From Thauera sp. UBA6194 (GTDB taxonomy: Bacteria > Pseudomonadota > Gammaproteobacteria > Burkholderiales > Rhodocyclaceae), in NCBI GenBank assembly GCA_002422685.1, contig DITC01000071.1, forward strand, positions 11,416-75,415: a stretch of 64,000 bases of DNA, in the 5' to 3' direction. This document shows positions 41,760 to 51,088 of this stretch, piece after piece. Below the pieces are notes generated by a model. The model had not been told where the DNA came from and ran no database searches. It saw nothing but the letters and a program-made list of their open reading frames with translations. Made by a program: the position numbers and the translations under genes. The stretch's first letter is position 1; each line of letters opens with the position of its first letter.

Positions 41760-42197
41760 ATGTCAGACAACTCCAAGAACCTGAAAAGCATCGGCCTCAA
41801 GGCGACCTATCCGCGCCTGAAGATTCTCGACCTCTTTCAGAACTCTGATCAGCGTCACCTGACCGCCGAGGACGTTTATCGCGCACTCATGAACGAGGGC
41901 ATGGACATCGGCCTGGCGACCGTCTATCGCGTGCTCACCCAGTTCGAACAGGCGGGCCTGCTCGAGCGCCACTACTTCGAGTCGGGCAAGGCCGTGTTCG
42001 AGCTCAACGAGGGCGGACATCACGACCACCTCGTGTGCATGCAGTGCGGCAAGGTCGAAGAATTCTTCGATGCCGAGATCGAACGCCGGCAAAACAAGAT
42101 CGCCGAAGAGCGCGGCTTTACCATTCGTGATCACGCGCTTTACATCTACGCCGACTGCACGCGCGAAAACTGCCCGAACCGCGAGCGCGAGGACTGA
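41760..42197 (+). CDS. fur: Ferric uptake regulator Fur
   Basis: This 145-aa metal-dependent repressor has an N-terminal winged helix (GLKATYPRLKIL ... TVYRVLTQFEQAGLL) and a dimer domain with the metal-binding GGHHDHLVCMQCGKVEEF. The C-terminus has a CTRENC pair. It controls iron uptake genes when Fe2+ is bound. The ATG at 41760 fits the family start. It is divergent from bamE; an AT-rich patch at 41611-41622 in between likely includes promoter elements. Confidence 0.96.
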   Translation: MSDNSKNLKSIGLKATYPRLKILDLFQNSDQRHLTAEDVYRALMNEGMDIGLATVYRVLTQFEQAGLLERHYFESGKAVFELNEGGHHDHLVCMQCGKVEEFFDAEIERRQNKIAEERGFTIRDHALYIYADCTRENCPNRERED

Positions 42198-42333
42198 GAC
42201 GCGCACGGCCCGAGACACGGGGGCCCGCTCGCCGGCGCGTGCCGCAGCGGCGCGCGAGCTGTTGCGCAAAATCAAGTCGGCGAGCGATCTCCTTCCGGCC
42301 GGCGTTCGCACCCGGTTGCGACCGCCCCCGGGT

Positions 42334-44019
42334 TCAAGCCTTGCCGGCCGGTGACTTGCCGAACAGCGGCTTGCCCAGCATCTCCGCGGCGTGGTCGCGC
42401 GTGGTTGCGGTGATATTGACCCCGCCCAGCATGCGCGCGATCTCCTCGATGCGCGCGTCGTCGGCGAGTGGCGTGACCTCGCTCAGCGTCTGCCCGTCCT
42501 GCTCGTGCTTTGCGATCCGCCACTGCCAGTCCGCGCATGCGGCGACCTGCGGCAGGTGGGTCACGCACAGCACCTGCCGTGCCTCGCCCAGCCGGCCGAG
42601 CAGCTTGCCGACGATCTCGGCCACACGGCCGCCGATGCCGACATCCACCTCATCGAAGATCAGCGTCGGCACCGCGGTGTCACGGCTGGTCATGACCTGA
42701 ATGGCGAGGCCGATACGCGACAGCTCGCCCCCTGACGCGACCTTCGCCAGACTGCGCAGGGCCTGCCCGGGGTTGGCCGCGACACGAAACTCCACGCTCT
42801 CGAGCCCCGTGGCAGCAGGTGCGCAGGGTTCCAGGGCAATCTCGAAGCGCCCCCCTACCATCGCCAGGTCCTGCATGGCCGCGCTGATCTCGTCCGACAA
42901 CCGCCGCGCCACGGGTGCGCGTACACCCGACAGCTCGCGCGCAGCTGCCATGAATGCATCCTCCGCCTCGCGCGCCGCGGCCGCGAGGCGGACCGGGTCG
43001 GCACTCGCCTCCAGGGTTTCGAGCCGCGTTCGCCACTGCAGCGCGAGCTCGGGGAGCGCGTCCGGGTTGACACGGTGCTTGCGCGCCATGTCCATCACCG
43101 CCGCGATGCGGCGCTCGACTTCGTCCAGTCGCGCGGGGTCGAGCTCGAGCCGGTCGCGGTAGCGCCGCAGGGCGTGCAGTGCCTCGTCGGCCTGGATGGC
43201 AGCTGCACCAAGCAGCTCGCGCACATCGACCAGGCCGGGGTCGTAGTCGCACAGCGCGCTGATGCGCGCATCCAGATGGCGCAGTTGCGCGCACACCGCG
43301 GCGTCCCCCTCGCCCAGCGCAGCGAGCGTCTCTTCGGCGCCTTCCATGAGGCTGGCGGCGTGAGCAAGCCGCCCATGCTCGGCTTCCAGCGCAGCCCACT
43401 CCTGCGCGTCGAAACCAAGCTCCTCGAGCTCACCGAGCTGCCAGCCGAGCAGTTCGCGTTCGCGCGCCGAGTTCGCGGAGTCGGCCTCCGCCTCGTGCTT
43501 GAGCCGCAGCAGGCGCTGCCACTCGCGATGCCTTGCCGCCACGGTGGCGGCGAGCTCGGTCGCGCCGGCCTGCGCATCGAGCAGCGCGCGCTGCGCATCG
43601 GCCCGCAACAAGGCGTGGTGCGCATGCTGGCCGTGGATGTCGGCGAGCCACTCGCCGGCCGCACGCAGTTGCGCGAGGGTGACCGCGCTACCGTTGATCC
43701 AGGCCCTGCTCCGACCGCCGGCATCGATGGTGCGGCGCAGGATCACGCCGCCGTCCTCGCCGCCGAGCGCCTGCTCGGCCAGCAAGGCCGGCAGCCCGCC
43801 CTCGACCGGCAGGTCGAATTCGGCCGCAACCTCGGCGCGCTCATGCCCCTGCCGCACCATGGCGGCCTCGCCACGACCACCGAGCGCGAGCCCGAGCGCG
43901 TCGAGCAGGATGGATTTGCCTGCGCCGGTCTCGCCGGTCAGGGCGCCGAAACCGGGCCCGAACTCCAGCTCGAGTCGATCGACGATGACGAAATCACGGA
44001 TGGTGAGACTGCGCAGCAT
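42334..44019 (-). CDS. recN: DNA repair protein RecN
   Basis: This 561-aa SMC-like ATPase acts in double-strand-break repair. Walker A GETGAGKS lies at 29-36; a long Glu/Ala/Leu-rich coiled-coil region fills the middle (about 150-370), and the C-terminal head has the signature VASGGELSRIGLAI and Walker B PTLIFDEVDVGIGG. It lies downstream of nadK, as in other betaproteobacteria. Confidence 0.96.
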   Translation of the reverse strand: MLRSLTIRDFVIVDRLELEFGPGFGALTGETGAGKSILLDALGLALGGRGEAAMVRQGHERAEVAAEFDLPVEGGLPALLAEQALGGEDGGVILRRTIDAGGRSRAWINGSAVTLAQLRAAGEWLADIHGQHAHHALLRADAQRALLDAQAGATELAATVAARHREWQRLLRLKHEAEADSANSARERELLGWQLGELEELGFDAQEWAALEAEHGRLAHAASLMEGAEETLAALGEGDAAVCAQLRHLDARISALCDYDPGLVDVRELLGAAAIQADEALHALRRYRDRLELDPARLDEVERRIAAVMDMARKHRVNPDALPELALQWRTRLETLEASADPVRLAAAAREAEDAFMAAARELSGVRAPVARRLSDEISAAMQDLAMVGGRFEIALEPCAPAATGLESVEFRVAANPGQALRSLAKVASGGELSRIGLAIQVMTSRDTAVPTLIFDEVDVGIGGRVAEIVGKLLGRLGEARQVLCVTHLPQVAACADWQWRIAKHEQDGQTLSEVTPLADDARIEEIARMLGGVNITATTRDHAAEMLGKPLFGKSPAGKA

Positions 44020-44142
44020 CTGGGCAAACCTGGATCGGAAGAAAAAGCGCGAAAAAACGGGAAGCGAGCAAACATGCGGCGCCGAGGGCGCATGGGGAGC
44101 GCAACGCGCGGCCCGGCCGCCCGTGCGCGCCGCTGAGCATGC

Positions 44143-45024
44143 TCAGTTGCGCGGCGCGGCGCTCCAGTGCAGCTTGCCGCGCAGCATGTTGAAGTAGCTG
44201 TAGCCCTTCGGGTGGAGCAGACGCAGGGTATGTGCCGAGCGTTTCAGCCGCACGCAGTCGCCGGCGCGCAGGTCGAAACGCGTCTGGCCGTCGAAGTGCA
44301 CGCGCGCATCCTGCAGCGGCAACATCACGATATCGATGCGGCAGCTGTCCGGGAGCGTGATCGGCCGTGCGGTGAGCGCATGCGGGCACAGCGGCACCAG
44401 CGCGATGCCGCCCACGCTCGGGTGCAGGATCGGGCCGTTCGCCGAGAGCGCATACGCGGTCGAGCCGGTGGGCGTGGATACGATCATTCCGTCCGAGCGC
44501 TGGGTATAGACGAATTCGCCGTCGATGGAGAGATCGAACTCGATCATGCGCCCGAGGTCGCCCTTGTTAACCACCACATCGTTGAGCGCGAGGGTTTGAA
44601 ACACGCGCTCGCCCCCGCGCAGCACTTCGGCGTCGAGCATGAAGCGGTGCTCTTCGGTGTAATCGCCGTCGAGGATCTCGCCGAGGCGTTCGCTCGCGTG
44701 GCTGCGCGAGATGTCGGTGAGGAAGCCCAGTCGGCCGAGGTTCACGCCCACCAGCGGCACGCCGTGATCGACCAGGCGGCGGGCCGAATGCAGCATGCTC
44801 CCGTCGCCGCCGATGACCACGCCCAGATCGGCGCTCACGCCGATGTACTCGTAGCTCGCGACCGGAAAATCATGCACCCCGCCGATTGAACTCGCCGTGC
44901 CCTGCTCGATCAACACCGACAGGCCGCGCTCTCGCAGATAGCGCGCGATCGACATCACCGACTCGGCCACGTCCGGGCTCTGGTATTTGCCGATCAGCGC
45001 AACGGTATGGAATTTCGTGCTCAT
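44143..45024 (-). CDS. nadK: NAD kinase
   Basis: This 293-aa enzyme phosphorylates NAD+ to NADP+. It has the GGDGSML motif (72-78) for ATP, NLGRLGFLTDI, LNDVVVNKG for NAD contact, and the glycine-rich STPTGSTAYALSANGPI. It is divergent from hrcA and upstream of recN. Confidence 0.96.
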   Translation of the reverse strand: MSTKFHTVALIGKYQSPDVAESVMSIARYLRERGLSVLIEQGTASSIGGVHDFPVASYEYIGVSADLGVVIGGDGSMLHSARRLVDHGVPLVGVNLGRLGFLTDISRSHASERLGEILDGDYTEEHRFMLDAEVLRGGERVFQTLALNDVVVNKGDLGRMIEFDLSIDGEFVYTQRSDGMIVSTPTGSTAYALSANGPILHPSVGGIALVPLCPHALTARPITLPDSCRIDIVMLPLQDARVHFDGQTRFDLRAGDCVRLKRSAHTLRLLHPKGYSYFNMLRGKLHWSAAPRN

Positions 45025-45143
45025 GGGCGAGAATTAAACCACAATCGCCCAGCCCGCACGCATGCGCGCGCATGATGGCCGCGGCCCTGGACGAGCGCCG
45101 CAGCGCGCTGGTCCGGGAGAGCACGCTTACGTAGAATCCGGGC

Positions 45144-45149
45144 TATATT
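45144..45149 (+). promoter_or_regulatory. Candidate hrcA -10 hexamer, very close to the ATG
   Basis: TATATT lies 10 bases before the hrcA ATG, so a start 6-8 bases downstream would leave a leader of only a few bases. No Shine-Dalgarno sequence lies between. A TAGAAT at 45132-45137 is an alternative -10 and would give a leader of about 16 bases. Neither has a good -35. Confidence 0.4.
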
Positions 45150-45159
45150 CTCGTCTGCC

Positions 45160-46188
45160 ATGAAATCGCTCGACACCCGCTCCCAGATCCTGCTCAAGAC
45201 CCTGATCGAACGTCACATCGCCGACGGGCAACCGGTGGGTTCGCGCGCCCTCTCGCGCTATTCCGGACTCGAGCTTTCGCCGGCCACCGTGCGCAACGTC
45301 ATGAGCGACCTCGAGGAAATGGGCTTCATCGCGAGCCCGCACACCTCGTCCGGACGCATCCCCACCGCGCGCGGCTACCGCTTCTTCGTCGACTCCCTGC
45401 TCACCGTGCAACCGCTCGAGGGCGAACGTGTGCGGGCGCTCAAGGGGCAGCTCACGCCCGACCAGCCACAACGCCTGATCAACTCGACATCACACCTGCT
45501 GTCCGATCTCACGCGTTTCGCCGGGGTGGTGATCTCGCCGCGACGGGAGGCCGCACGCATCCGGCAGTTCGAGTTCATCAGCCTGGCCGAGCACCGCATC
45601 CTGCTCATCATCGTCACCTCCGCGGGCGACGTTCAGAACAGGCTCCTGCTCACCCGACGCAGCTATACCGCCGCCGAGCTCAGTGCCGCGACCACCTATC
45701 TCAACGAACACTACGCAGGCAAGTCGCTCGCCGACATCCGTGTGCGCCTGGCCGAAGAGTTGCACCAGCTGCGCAGCGACATGACCGAGCTGATGAGCGC
45801 GACCGTCGATGCCGGCACCCAGACCGCCGAGGACAAGGCCTCGGGCTATGTGATCTCCGGCGAGACCAATCTGCTCGACATCGAGGACCTGTCCTCGAAC
45901 GTCTCCCGCCTGCGCGAACTCTTCAAGCTGTTCGAGCAGCGAACCGGGCTGATTCAGCTGCTCGAGCTGTCGAACAAGGCCGAAGGCGTGCAGATCTTCA
46001 TCGGTGGCGAATCCGGCCTGGAGCCGCTGGACGGCTGCAGCGTGATCACCGCCCCGTACGAGGTGGACGGGCAGGTCGTCGGCTCGCTGGGGGTGATCGG
46101 ACCGACGCGGATGGCGTACGACCGCGTCATCCCCATCGTGGACATCACCGCACGCCTGCTCTCGAGCGCCCTCTCGGCACGCAATTGA
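45160..46188 (+). CDS. hrcA: Heat-inducible transcription repressor HrcA
   Basis: This 342-aa repressor binds CIRCE elements ahead of groE/dnaK-type operons. The N-terminal winged helix (PVGSRALSRYSGLELSPATVRNVMSDLEEMG) and the following SSGRIPTARGYRFFVDSL are diagnostic; the GAF-like and C-terminal parts follow. I saw no CIRCE inverted repeat in this window. No ribosome-binding site precedes the ATG. It is divergent from nadK and followed by hemH. Confidence 0.95.
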   Translation: MKSLDTRSQILLKTLIERHIADGQPVGSRALSRYSGLELSPATVRNVMSDLEEMGFIASPHTSSGRIPTARGYRFFVDSLLTVQPLEGERVRALKGQLTPDQPQRLINSTSHLLSDLTRFAGVVISPRREAARIRQFEFISLAEHRILLIIVTSAGDVQNRLLLTRRSYTAAELSAATTYLNEHYAGKSLADIRVRLAEELHQLRSDMTELMSATVDAGTQTAEDKASGYVISGETNLLDIEDLSSNVSRLRELFKLFEQRTGLIQLLELSNKAEGVQIFIGGESGLEPLDGCSVITAPYEVDGQVVGSLGVIGPTRMAYDRVIPIVDITARLLSSALSARN

Positions 46189-46239
46189 CCCTGACGGCGC
46201 GGCTCGATTGCCGCCCGATACGCAAAACCAAGGAACACG

Positions 46240-47337
46240 ATGCCCCGCTACTGGAAAGAACCCGAATTTCGCCACGACAGCGCCAGCCGCACCGGGGTGC
46301 TGCTCGTCAATCTCGGCAGCCCCGAAGCCCCTACGACCGAAGCGCTGCGCCCTTATCTCAAGCAGTTCCTGTCCGACCCGCGCGTGGTCGAGATTCCGCG
46401 CCCGATCTGGTGGCTGATCCTCAACGGCATCATCCTCAACACCCGCCCCAAGGCCTCGGCCGCAAAATACGCCAGCATCTGGATGGACGAAGGCTCGCCG
46501 CTCAAGGTGCACACCGAGCGCCAGACCAAGCTGCTGGCCGGCCACCTGGCCAAAGCCGGCCATGACGAGCTCGATGTCGCCTACGCCATGCGCTACGGCA
46601 AGCCCTCGATCGAGGACACGCTCAACGCGATGCGCGCGCGCGGCTGCACCCGCATCCTCGTCGTGCCGCTCTATCCACAGTATTCGGCCAGCACCAGCGC
46701 CACCGTGATCGATGAGGTCAATCGCTGCATGGCGCACTGGCGCAACCAGCCCGAGCTGCGCTGCGTACGCAATTTTCACGACCACCCCGGCTACATCGGC
46801 GCGCTCGTGCGCAGCGTGCGCGAGCACTGGGCGGCGCACGGCGAACCCGATCGCCTGCTGCTCAGCTTTCACGGCATCCCGCGGCGCTCGCTCGACCAGG
46901 GCGACCCTTACCACTGCGAATGCCACAAGACCGGTCGCCTGGTGGCCGAAGGCCTGGGGGTCGCGCCCGGAAAGGTCATGGTCACCTTCCAGTCCCGCTT
47001 CGGAAAAGCCGAGTGGCTGCAGCCCTACACGCAGCCCACGCTCGAATCACTGGCTGCGCAGGGCGTCGGCCGGGTGGATGTGATGTGCCCCGGGTTCGTA
47101 TCCGACTGTCTCGAAACGCTTGAAGAAATCGGCATGGAGTGTAAGGAAGCGTTCCTCGAGAAAGGCGGCAAGACCTTCCACTACATTCCTTGCCTCAACG
47201 AACGCCACGAGTGGATCGACGCGCTCGCCGAGCTCACCCGCACGCAGCTCGGCAACTGGCTCGACATCGCGGCGCCCGACGAGGCCTCACGCAAGGCCTG
47301 CCTCGAGCGCGCCCTCAAGCTGGGCGCAAGTCGGTAG
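46240..47337 (+). CDS. hemH: Ferrochelatase
   Basis: This 365-aa enzyme inserts Fe2+ into protoporphyrin IX in the last step of haem synthesis. It shows GVLLVNLGSPEAPTTEALRPYL, the ferrochelatase signature LLLSFHGIPRRSLDQGDPY with the metal-site His, VTFQSRFGKAEWLQPYT, and a Glu-containing CPGFVSDCLETLEEI. It starts 51 bases after hrcA and is probably cotranscribed. Confidence 0.97.
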   Translation: MPRYWKEPEFRHDSASRTGVLLVNLGSPEAPTTEALRPYLKQFLSDPRVVEIPRPIWWLILNGIILNTRPKASAAKYASIWMDEGSPLKVHTERQTKLLAGHLAKAGHDELDVAYAMRYGKPSIEDTLNAMRARGCTRILVVPLYPQYSASTSATVIDEVNRCMAHWRNQPELRCVRNFHDHPGYIGALVRSVREHWAAHGEPDRLLLSFHGIPRRSLDQGDPYHCECHKTGRLVAEGLGVAPGKVMVTFQSRFGKAEWLQPYTQPTLESLAAQGVGRVDVMCPGFVSDCLETLEEIGMECKEAFLEKGGKTFHYIPCLNERHEWIDALAELTRTQLGNWLDIAAPDEASRKACLERALKLGASR

Positions 47338-47350
47338 ACGCGACCGGCGC

Positions 47351-48715
47351 TCAGGAGTCGAGAAGCTGAAGATCGTGATTCATCGGCAACCCGCGCCGCG
47401 CCCTGACGGCGGCCGGGGCGTGCTCGGCCAGCTGCGCCGAGACCGCCCCCAGCCTGCGCACCATCGCGGTAGCGACCTGACGGCGGAAACGCTCCTGCAG
47501 CTCGTCGCTCGCCAGCGCGAGCGCGGCCGGATTGACCTCGAGGTAGCTCAAGCGCTCGAGTGAGACCGCGCTCAGCATGTGCCGGTGCTCGAGCTGATCC
47601 AGCCATGCCTGCACGCCGAACACCTCGCCCGGCCCCAGCTCCATCACCCGCCGTCCCTGAATCGACAGCTCGACGCGGCCCTCGAGCACGATGCCGAAGC
47701 GCTGGTCGCTGTCGCCCTCGCGCATCAGCGCCACCTCTTCATCGACCTCGCGCCACGAACAGGTACGCAGCACCTCCCACAGATCGACGTCCTCGAACTC
47801 GGTGAAGAAGGCCATGCGGCGCAACTGCGAAAAGCGCGCCGCGTCCGGCGGCACGTAATGCTCGTCCAGAACCCGATAGCGCACCGCGGCCAGATCCTTG
47901 GCGAACTCGGCGCCGTTGCGGTAACGCGAGTACAGGTCTTTTTCGAGCGCCTTGCGGATCACCGCGTCCATCTGCTCGGGCACGTCGGGGTTGAGCTGCG
48001 AAACGGAGGGCGGGTCGGCGTTGATGATCTTGTAGACCAGCTGCGCCGGATTGCTCGCCCTGAACGGCAAGCGCCCGGTCAGCATGTGAAAGAGCACCAC
48101 CCCGAGCGAATAGAGGTCGGTCTTCTGGTTGAGCGGGTAGGCCTTGACCTGCTCCGGGCTCATGTAGGCGGGCGAACCCACGCCCATGATGAAGGTCGAG
48201 TCGGTGTCGAGCTTCTTCTTGATGTTGAGCGCGAGACCGAAGTCGGTGATCTTCACGTTGTCGTGCTCGTCGACCAGGATGTTGGCCGGCTTGATGTCGC
48301 GATGCACGATGCCCTGCCGGTAAGCATGATCGAGCGCCATGCAGCACTTGAAGATGATGCCGATCGTGCGGTGGATGGGCAGCAGGTTCTGGAACCCGCA
48401 ATAGCGCTCGAGCGAACCGCCGGCGAAGTACTCCATCACCACGTAGGCCTGCTCGGTGTCGACCGACGCGTCGAAGATGCGGATGATGTTCGGATGGTCA
48501 AGGCGCTGCGAGACGGCCTGCTCGGCTCTGAGCAGCTTGATGAGCCGTCGGCTCCACTTGGCTTCGTCGCGACCGCGATCACCGAAGCGCACGTGCTTGA
48601 GCGCCACCGGTTCGGGATAATCCGCACATTCGGCAAGATAGACCACGGCCGTCGCGCCGCGCCCGAGTTCGCGGATGATCCTGTATTTGCCGATACGCTC
48701 CGGAATCGCACTCAT
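47351..48715 (-). CDS. Serine/threonine protein kinase with C-terminal cyclic-nucleotide-binding-like domain
   Basis: This 454-aa cytoplasmic protein has a Hanks-type kinase domain (about 8-275) with G-loop ELGRGATAVVYLAE, catalytic Lys40, HRDIKPANIL (Asp140), DFG (Asp158) and SPAYMSPEQ. A helical linker is followed by a cNMP-binding-like barrel (about 310-405), but the phosphate cassette reads GEVFGVQAW with no second acidic residue, so nucleotide binding is doubtful. It lacks the transmembrane helix and PASTA repeats of PknB-type kinases. The ATG at 48715 is chosen for GATGAAGAG directly upstream. It is convergent with hemH; substrates are unknown. Confidence 0.88.
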   Translation of the reverse strand: MSAIPERIGKYRIIRELGRGATAVVYLAECADYPEPVALKHVRFGDRGRDEAKWSRRLIKLLRAEQAVSQRLDHPNIIRIFDASVDTEQAYVVMEYFAGGSLERYCGFQNLLPIHRTIGIIFKCCMALDHAYRQGIVHRDIKPANILVDEHDNVKITDFGLALNIKKKLDTDSTFIMGVGSPAYMSPEQVKAYPLNQKTDLYSLGVVLFHMLTGRLPFRASNPAQLVYKIINADPPSVSQLNPDVPEQMDAVIRKALEKDLYSRYRNGAEFAKDLAAVRYRVLDEHYVPPDAARFSQLRRMAFFTEFEDVDLWEVLRTCSWREVDEEVALMREGDSDQRFGIVLEGRVELSIQGRRVMELGPGEVFGVQAWLDQLEHRHMLSAVSLERLSYLEVNPAALALASDELQERFRRQVATAMVRRLGAVSAQLAEHAPAAVRARRGLPMNHDLQLLDS

Positions 48716-48868
48716 CTCTTCATCCCGTGGAGTCACCCGCTCCATTGTCGCGAATTCAAAACGCCGTAATTCTTGCACGAAGCCGCGCCGACAAGGCAAT
48801 GTAATGCGCCGCCAGGGTCGCTGCCACGCCGACCTCCGCACGTTTCAGTCCCCTCACGGAGCCCCACC

Positions 48869-50188
48869 TTGAACGACACCGTCGATCTGCTCATCAATGC
48901 ACGCTGGATCGCGCCGGTCGAGCCGGCGGACAGCGTTCTCGAGCATCACGCCGTTGCGGTGCGCGCCGGCCGCATCGTCGACCTGCTCCCGCAACGCGAA
49001 GCCCGGCAACGCTATCACGCAACGCGCGAAGTCGAACTCCCCACGCATCTGCTGATCCCGGGCATGGTGAATCTGCACGCGCATGCGGCGATGAACCTCA
49101 TGCGCGGAATCGCCGACGACCTCCCGCTCATGCGCTGGCTCCAGGAGGCCATCTGGCCCACCGAGGCACGCCACGCAAGCACCACCTTCGTACGCGACGG
49201 CACTCGCCTGGCCGCCGCAGAAATGTTGCGTGGCGGCGTCACCACCTGCAACGACATGTACTTCCACCCCGAAGCCGCCGCCGAGGCTTTCGCGGAGATG
49301 GGCATGCGCGCCGTGGTCGGCATGGTCATGATCGACTTCCCGACCGCCTACGCCAGCGATCCCGATGACTATCTGCGCAAGGGACTGCGCGCACGCGATC
49401 AATGGACGAGCCACCCGCTGCTCGATTTTTCCATCGCGCCCCACGCGCCTTACACCGTATCGGACGCCAGCTTCGAGCGCACGCGCGCGATCGCCGACGA
49501 GCTCGAGCTCCCCATCCACATTCATGTCCATGAGACGCAGCAGGAAATCGCCGACGCGATCGCGGCGCACGGCTGCAGGCCCCTGTCCCGCCTCGCCCGT
49601 CTCGGCATGCTCGGCGAAAACACGATCGCGGTCCATGCCGTGCATCTGGACGACGCCGATCTCGCGCTGCTCACGCGCCACGACTGCAGCGTCGCCCACT
49701 GCCCCACGTCGAACATGAAGCTCGGCAGCGGGATCGCGCCCGTACCCCGACTCCTCTCGGCCGGCCTGCGCGTCGGGCTCGGCACGGACGGTGCGGCGAG
49801 CAACAACCGTCTCGACATGTTCCATGAGATGCGCCACGCCGCCCTGCTCGCGAAAGCCGCCGCGCTGGACCCGACCGCGGTGCCCGCGCACGCCGCCTTG
49901 CGCATGGCCACCCTCGACGGCGCACGCGCACTCGGCCTGGACGAGCGCATCGGATCCATTGCCAAAGGGAAATGCGCCGACCTGTGCGCCGTCGACCTGG
50001 GCGACCCTCTCTGTCAGCCCTGTTTCGACCCGGTTTCGCACCTCGTTTATGTCGCCGGCCGGGAGCATGTATCGCACGTCTGGGTAAACGGCGAAACCCG
50101 CGTGGACAAAGGCGCTCCGCTGTTGCATATTAACGACATCGAATTGCTGCGGCTCACCTCAGTGTGGCAAACTAGATTCGGTAATTGA
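48869..50188 (+). CDS. mtaD: MtaD-type amidohydrolase, 5'-methylthioadenosine/S-adenosylhomocysteine deaminase family (TTG start)
   Basis: This 439-aa TRZ/ATZ-type amidohydrolase has a metal-dependent barrel. Metal ligands are seen in NLHAHAAM (His70 and His72), HIHVHETQQE and GLGTDGAASNNRLDMF. Family members deaminate methylthioadenosine or S-adenosylhomocysteine; exact substrate is inferred. The start is TTG at 48869 with GGAG 9 bases upstream, matching the usual N-terminus NDTVDLLINARWI. It lies ahead of ompA and ubiG. Confidence 0.88.
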   Translation: MNDTVDLLINARWIAPVEPADSVLEHHAVAVRAGRIVDLLPQREARQRYHATREVELPTHLLIPGMVNLHAHAAMNLMRGIADDLPLMRWLQEAIWPTEARHASTTFVRDGTRLAAAEMLRGGVTTCNDMYFHPEAAAEAFAEMGMRAVVGMVMIDFPTAYASDPDDYLRKGLRARDQWTSHPLLDFSIAPHAPYTVSDASFERTRAIADELELPIHIHVHETQQEIADAIAAHGCRPLSRLARLGMLGENTIAVHAVHLDDADLALLTRHDCSVAHCPTSNMKLGSGIAPVPRLLSAGLRVGLGTDGAASNNRLDMFHEMRHAALLAKAAALDPTAVPAHAALRMATLDGARALGLDERIGSIAKGKCADLCAVDLGDPLCQPCFDPVSHLVYVAGREHVSHVWVNGETRVDKGAPLLHINDIELLRLTSVWQTRFGN

Positions 50189-50288
50189 ACTGGATATACT
50201 GGCTCAAACCTATGCGGAGGCGGCAATTCCGTTCGTCTTCGTTCCGTTCAATGGCACTTCCGGCGACTCGCCCATCAAAGAGGAAACC

Positions 50289-50987
50289 ATGATCAAACAA
50301 ACCAAGAAGCAGATGTTCATGCTGGCCGCCATCGCCTCGATCGGCCTGTCCGCCCCGAGCGCGTTCGCGCAGGTGAACGATGTCGTCGTCTCCGGCGACG
50401 GCGAAATCCCCTACGTGATCGACGCCCGTAACGTGGTTGCGCGTAGCGGCACCGGCCTGTGCTGGCGCACCGGCTACTGGAGCCCCGCCGCCGCCTCGAC
50501 CGCCCTGGCTGGCGAGTTCCCGGTCGGCTGCGCTTGCGACTCCGACATCGTCCCGGCCGACCAGTGCACCACCCCGGTCGCTGCCGAAGCCCCGGCTCCC
50601 AAGCCCACCGCCGAGAAGATCAAGCTCGCCGCTGACGCCCTGTTCGACTTCGACAAGGCCACGCTGAAGCCCGAAGGCAAGGCCAAGCTCGACGAACTGG
50701 CTGCTCAGGCCAACGCGCTCAAGCTGGAAGTCATCCTGGCCGTCGGCCACACCGACCGCATCGGTTCGGAAGCCTACAACCAGCGTCTGTCCGAGCGCCG
50801 CGCTGCCGCGGTCAAGAACTACCTGGTCTCGCAAGGCGTCGACGCCAACCGCGTCTACACCGAAGGCAAGGGCGAAGTTCAGCCCGTGACCGGCAACCAG
50901 TGCGACAACGTGCGTGGCCGTGCAGCGCTGATCTCCTGCCTGCAGCCGGACCGTCGCGTCGAAGTGGAAGTCATCGGCTCCAAGTAA
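50289..50987 (+). CDS. ompA: OmpA-family outer membrane/periplasmic protein
   Basis: This 232-aa protein has a signal peptide (1-27, ending PSAFA before QVNDV). A short N-terminal domain of about 75 residues with several cysteines replaces the beta-barrel of E. coli OmpA. The C-terminal OmpA domain binds peptidoglycan, with LFDFDKATLKPEGKAKLDEL, VGHTDRIGSEAYNQRLSERR and VEVEVIG. AGAGGAAACC is a strong ribosome-binding site, and codon choice looks biased to high expression. A strong terminator follows. Confidence 0.92.
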   Translation: MIKQTKKQMFMLAAIASIGLSAPSAFAQVNDVVVSGDGEIPYVIDARNVVARSGTGLCWRTGYWSPAAASTALAGEFPVGCACDSDIVPADQCTTPVAAEAPAPKPTAEKIKLAADALFDFDKATLKPEGKAKLDELAAQANALKLEVILAVGHTDRIGSEAYNQRLSERRAAAVKNYLVSQGVDANRVYTEGKGEVQPVTGNQCDNVRGRAALISCLQPDRRVEVEVIGSK

Positions 50988-51006
50988 TTCCGGAACCGGT
51001 TACACG

Positions 51007-51032
51007 AAAGCCCTGCCTCGGCGGGGCTTTTT
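51007..51032 (+). terminator. Rho-independent terminator after ompA
   Basis: AAAGCCCTGC (51007-51016) pairs with GCGGGGCTTT (51021-51030, one T-G pair) around CTCG, continuing into T residues. It lies 20 bases after the ompA stop. Confidence 0.85.
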
Positions 51033-51088
51033 CATTTCTGCCGGACGCATCGCAAGCGCCCGGTTCGCGCCTGAAAGGATCGACTCAC

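Noticed and set aside
42198..42333. Small open frames between fur and recN
   Set aside because: They are Arg/Pro-rich, lack ribosome-binding sites and overlap the 3' ends of certain genes; no support as coding.
45025..45159. Looked for a CIRCE element ahead of hrcA
   Set aside because: No TTAGCACTC-N9-GAGTGCTAA-like repeat is present.
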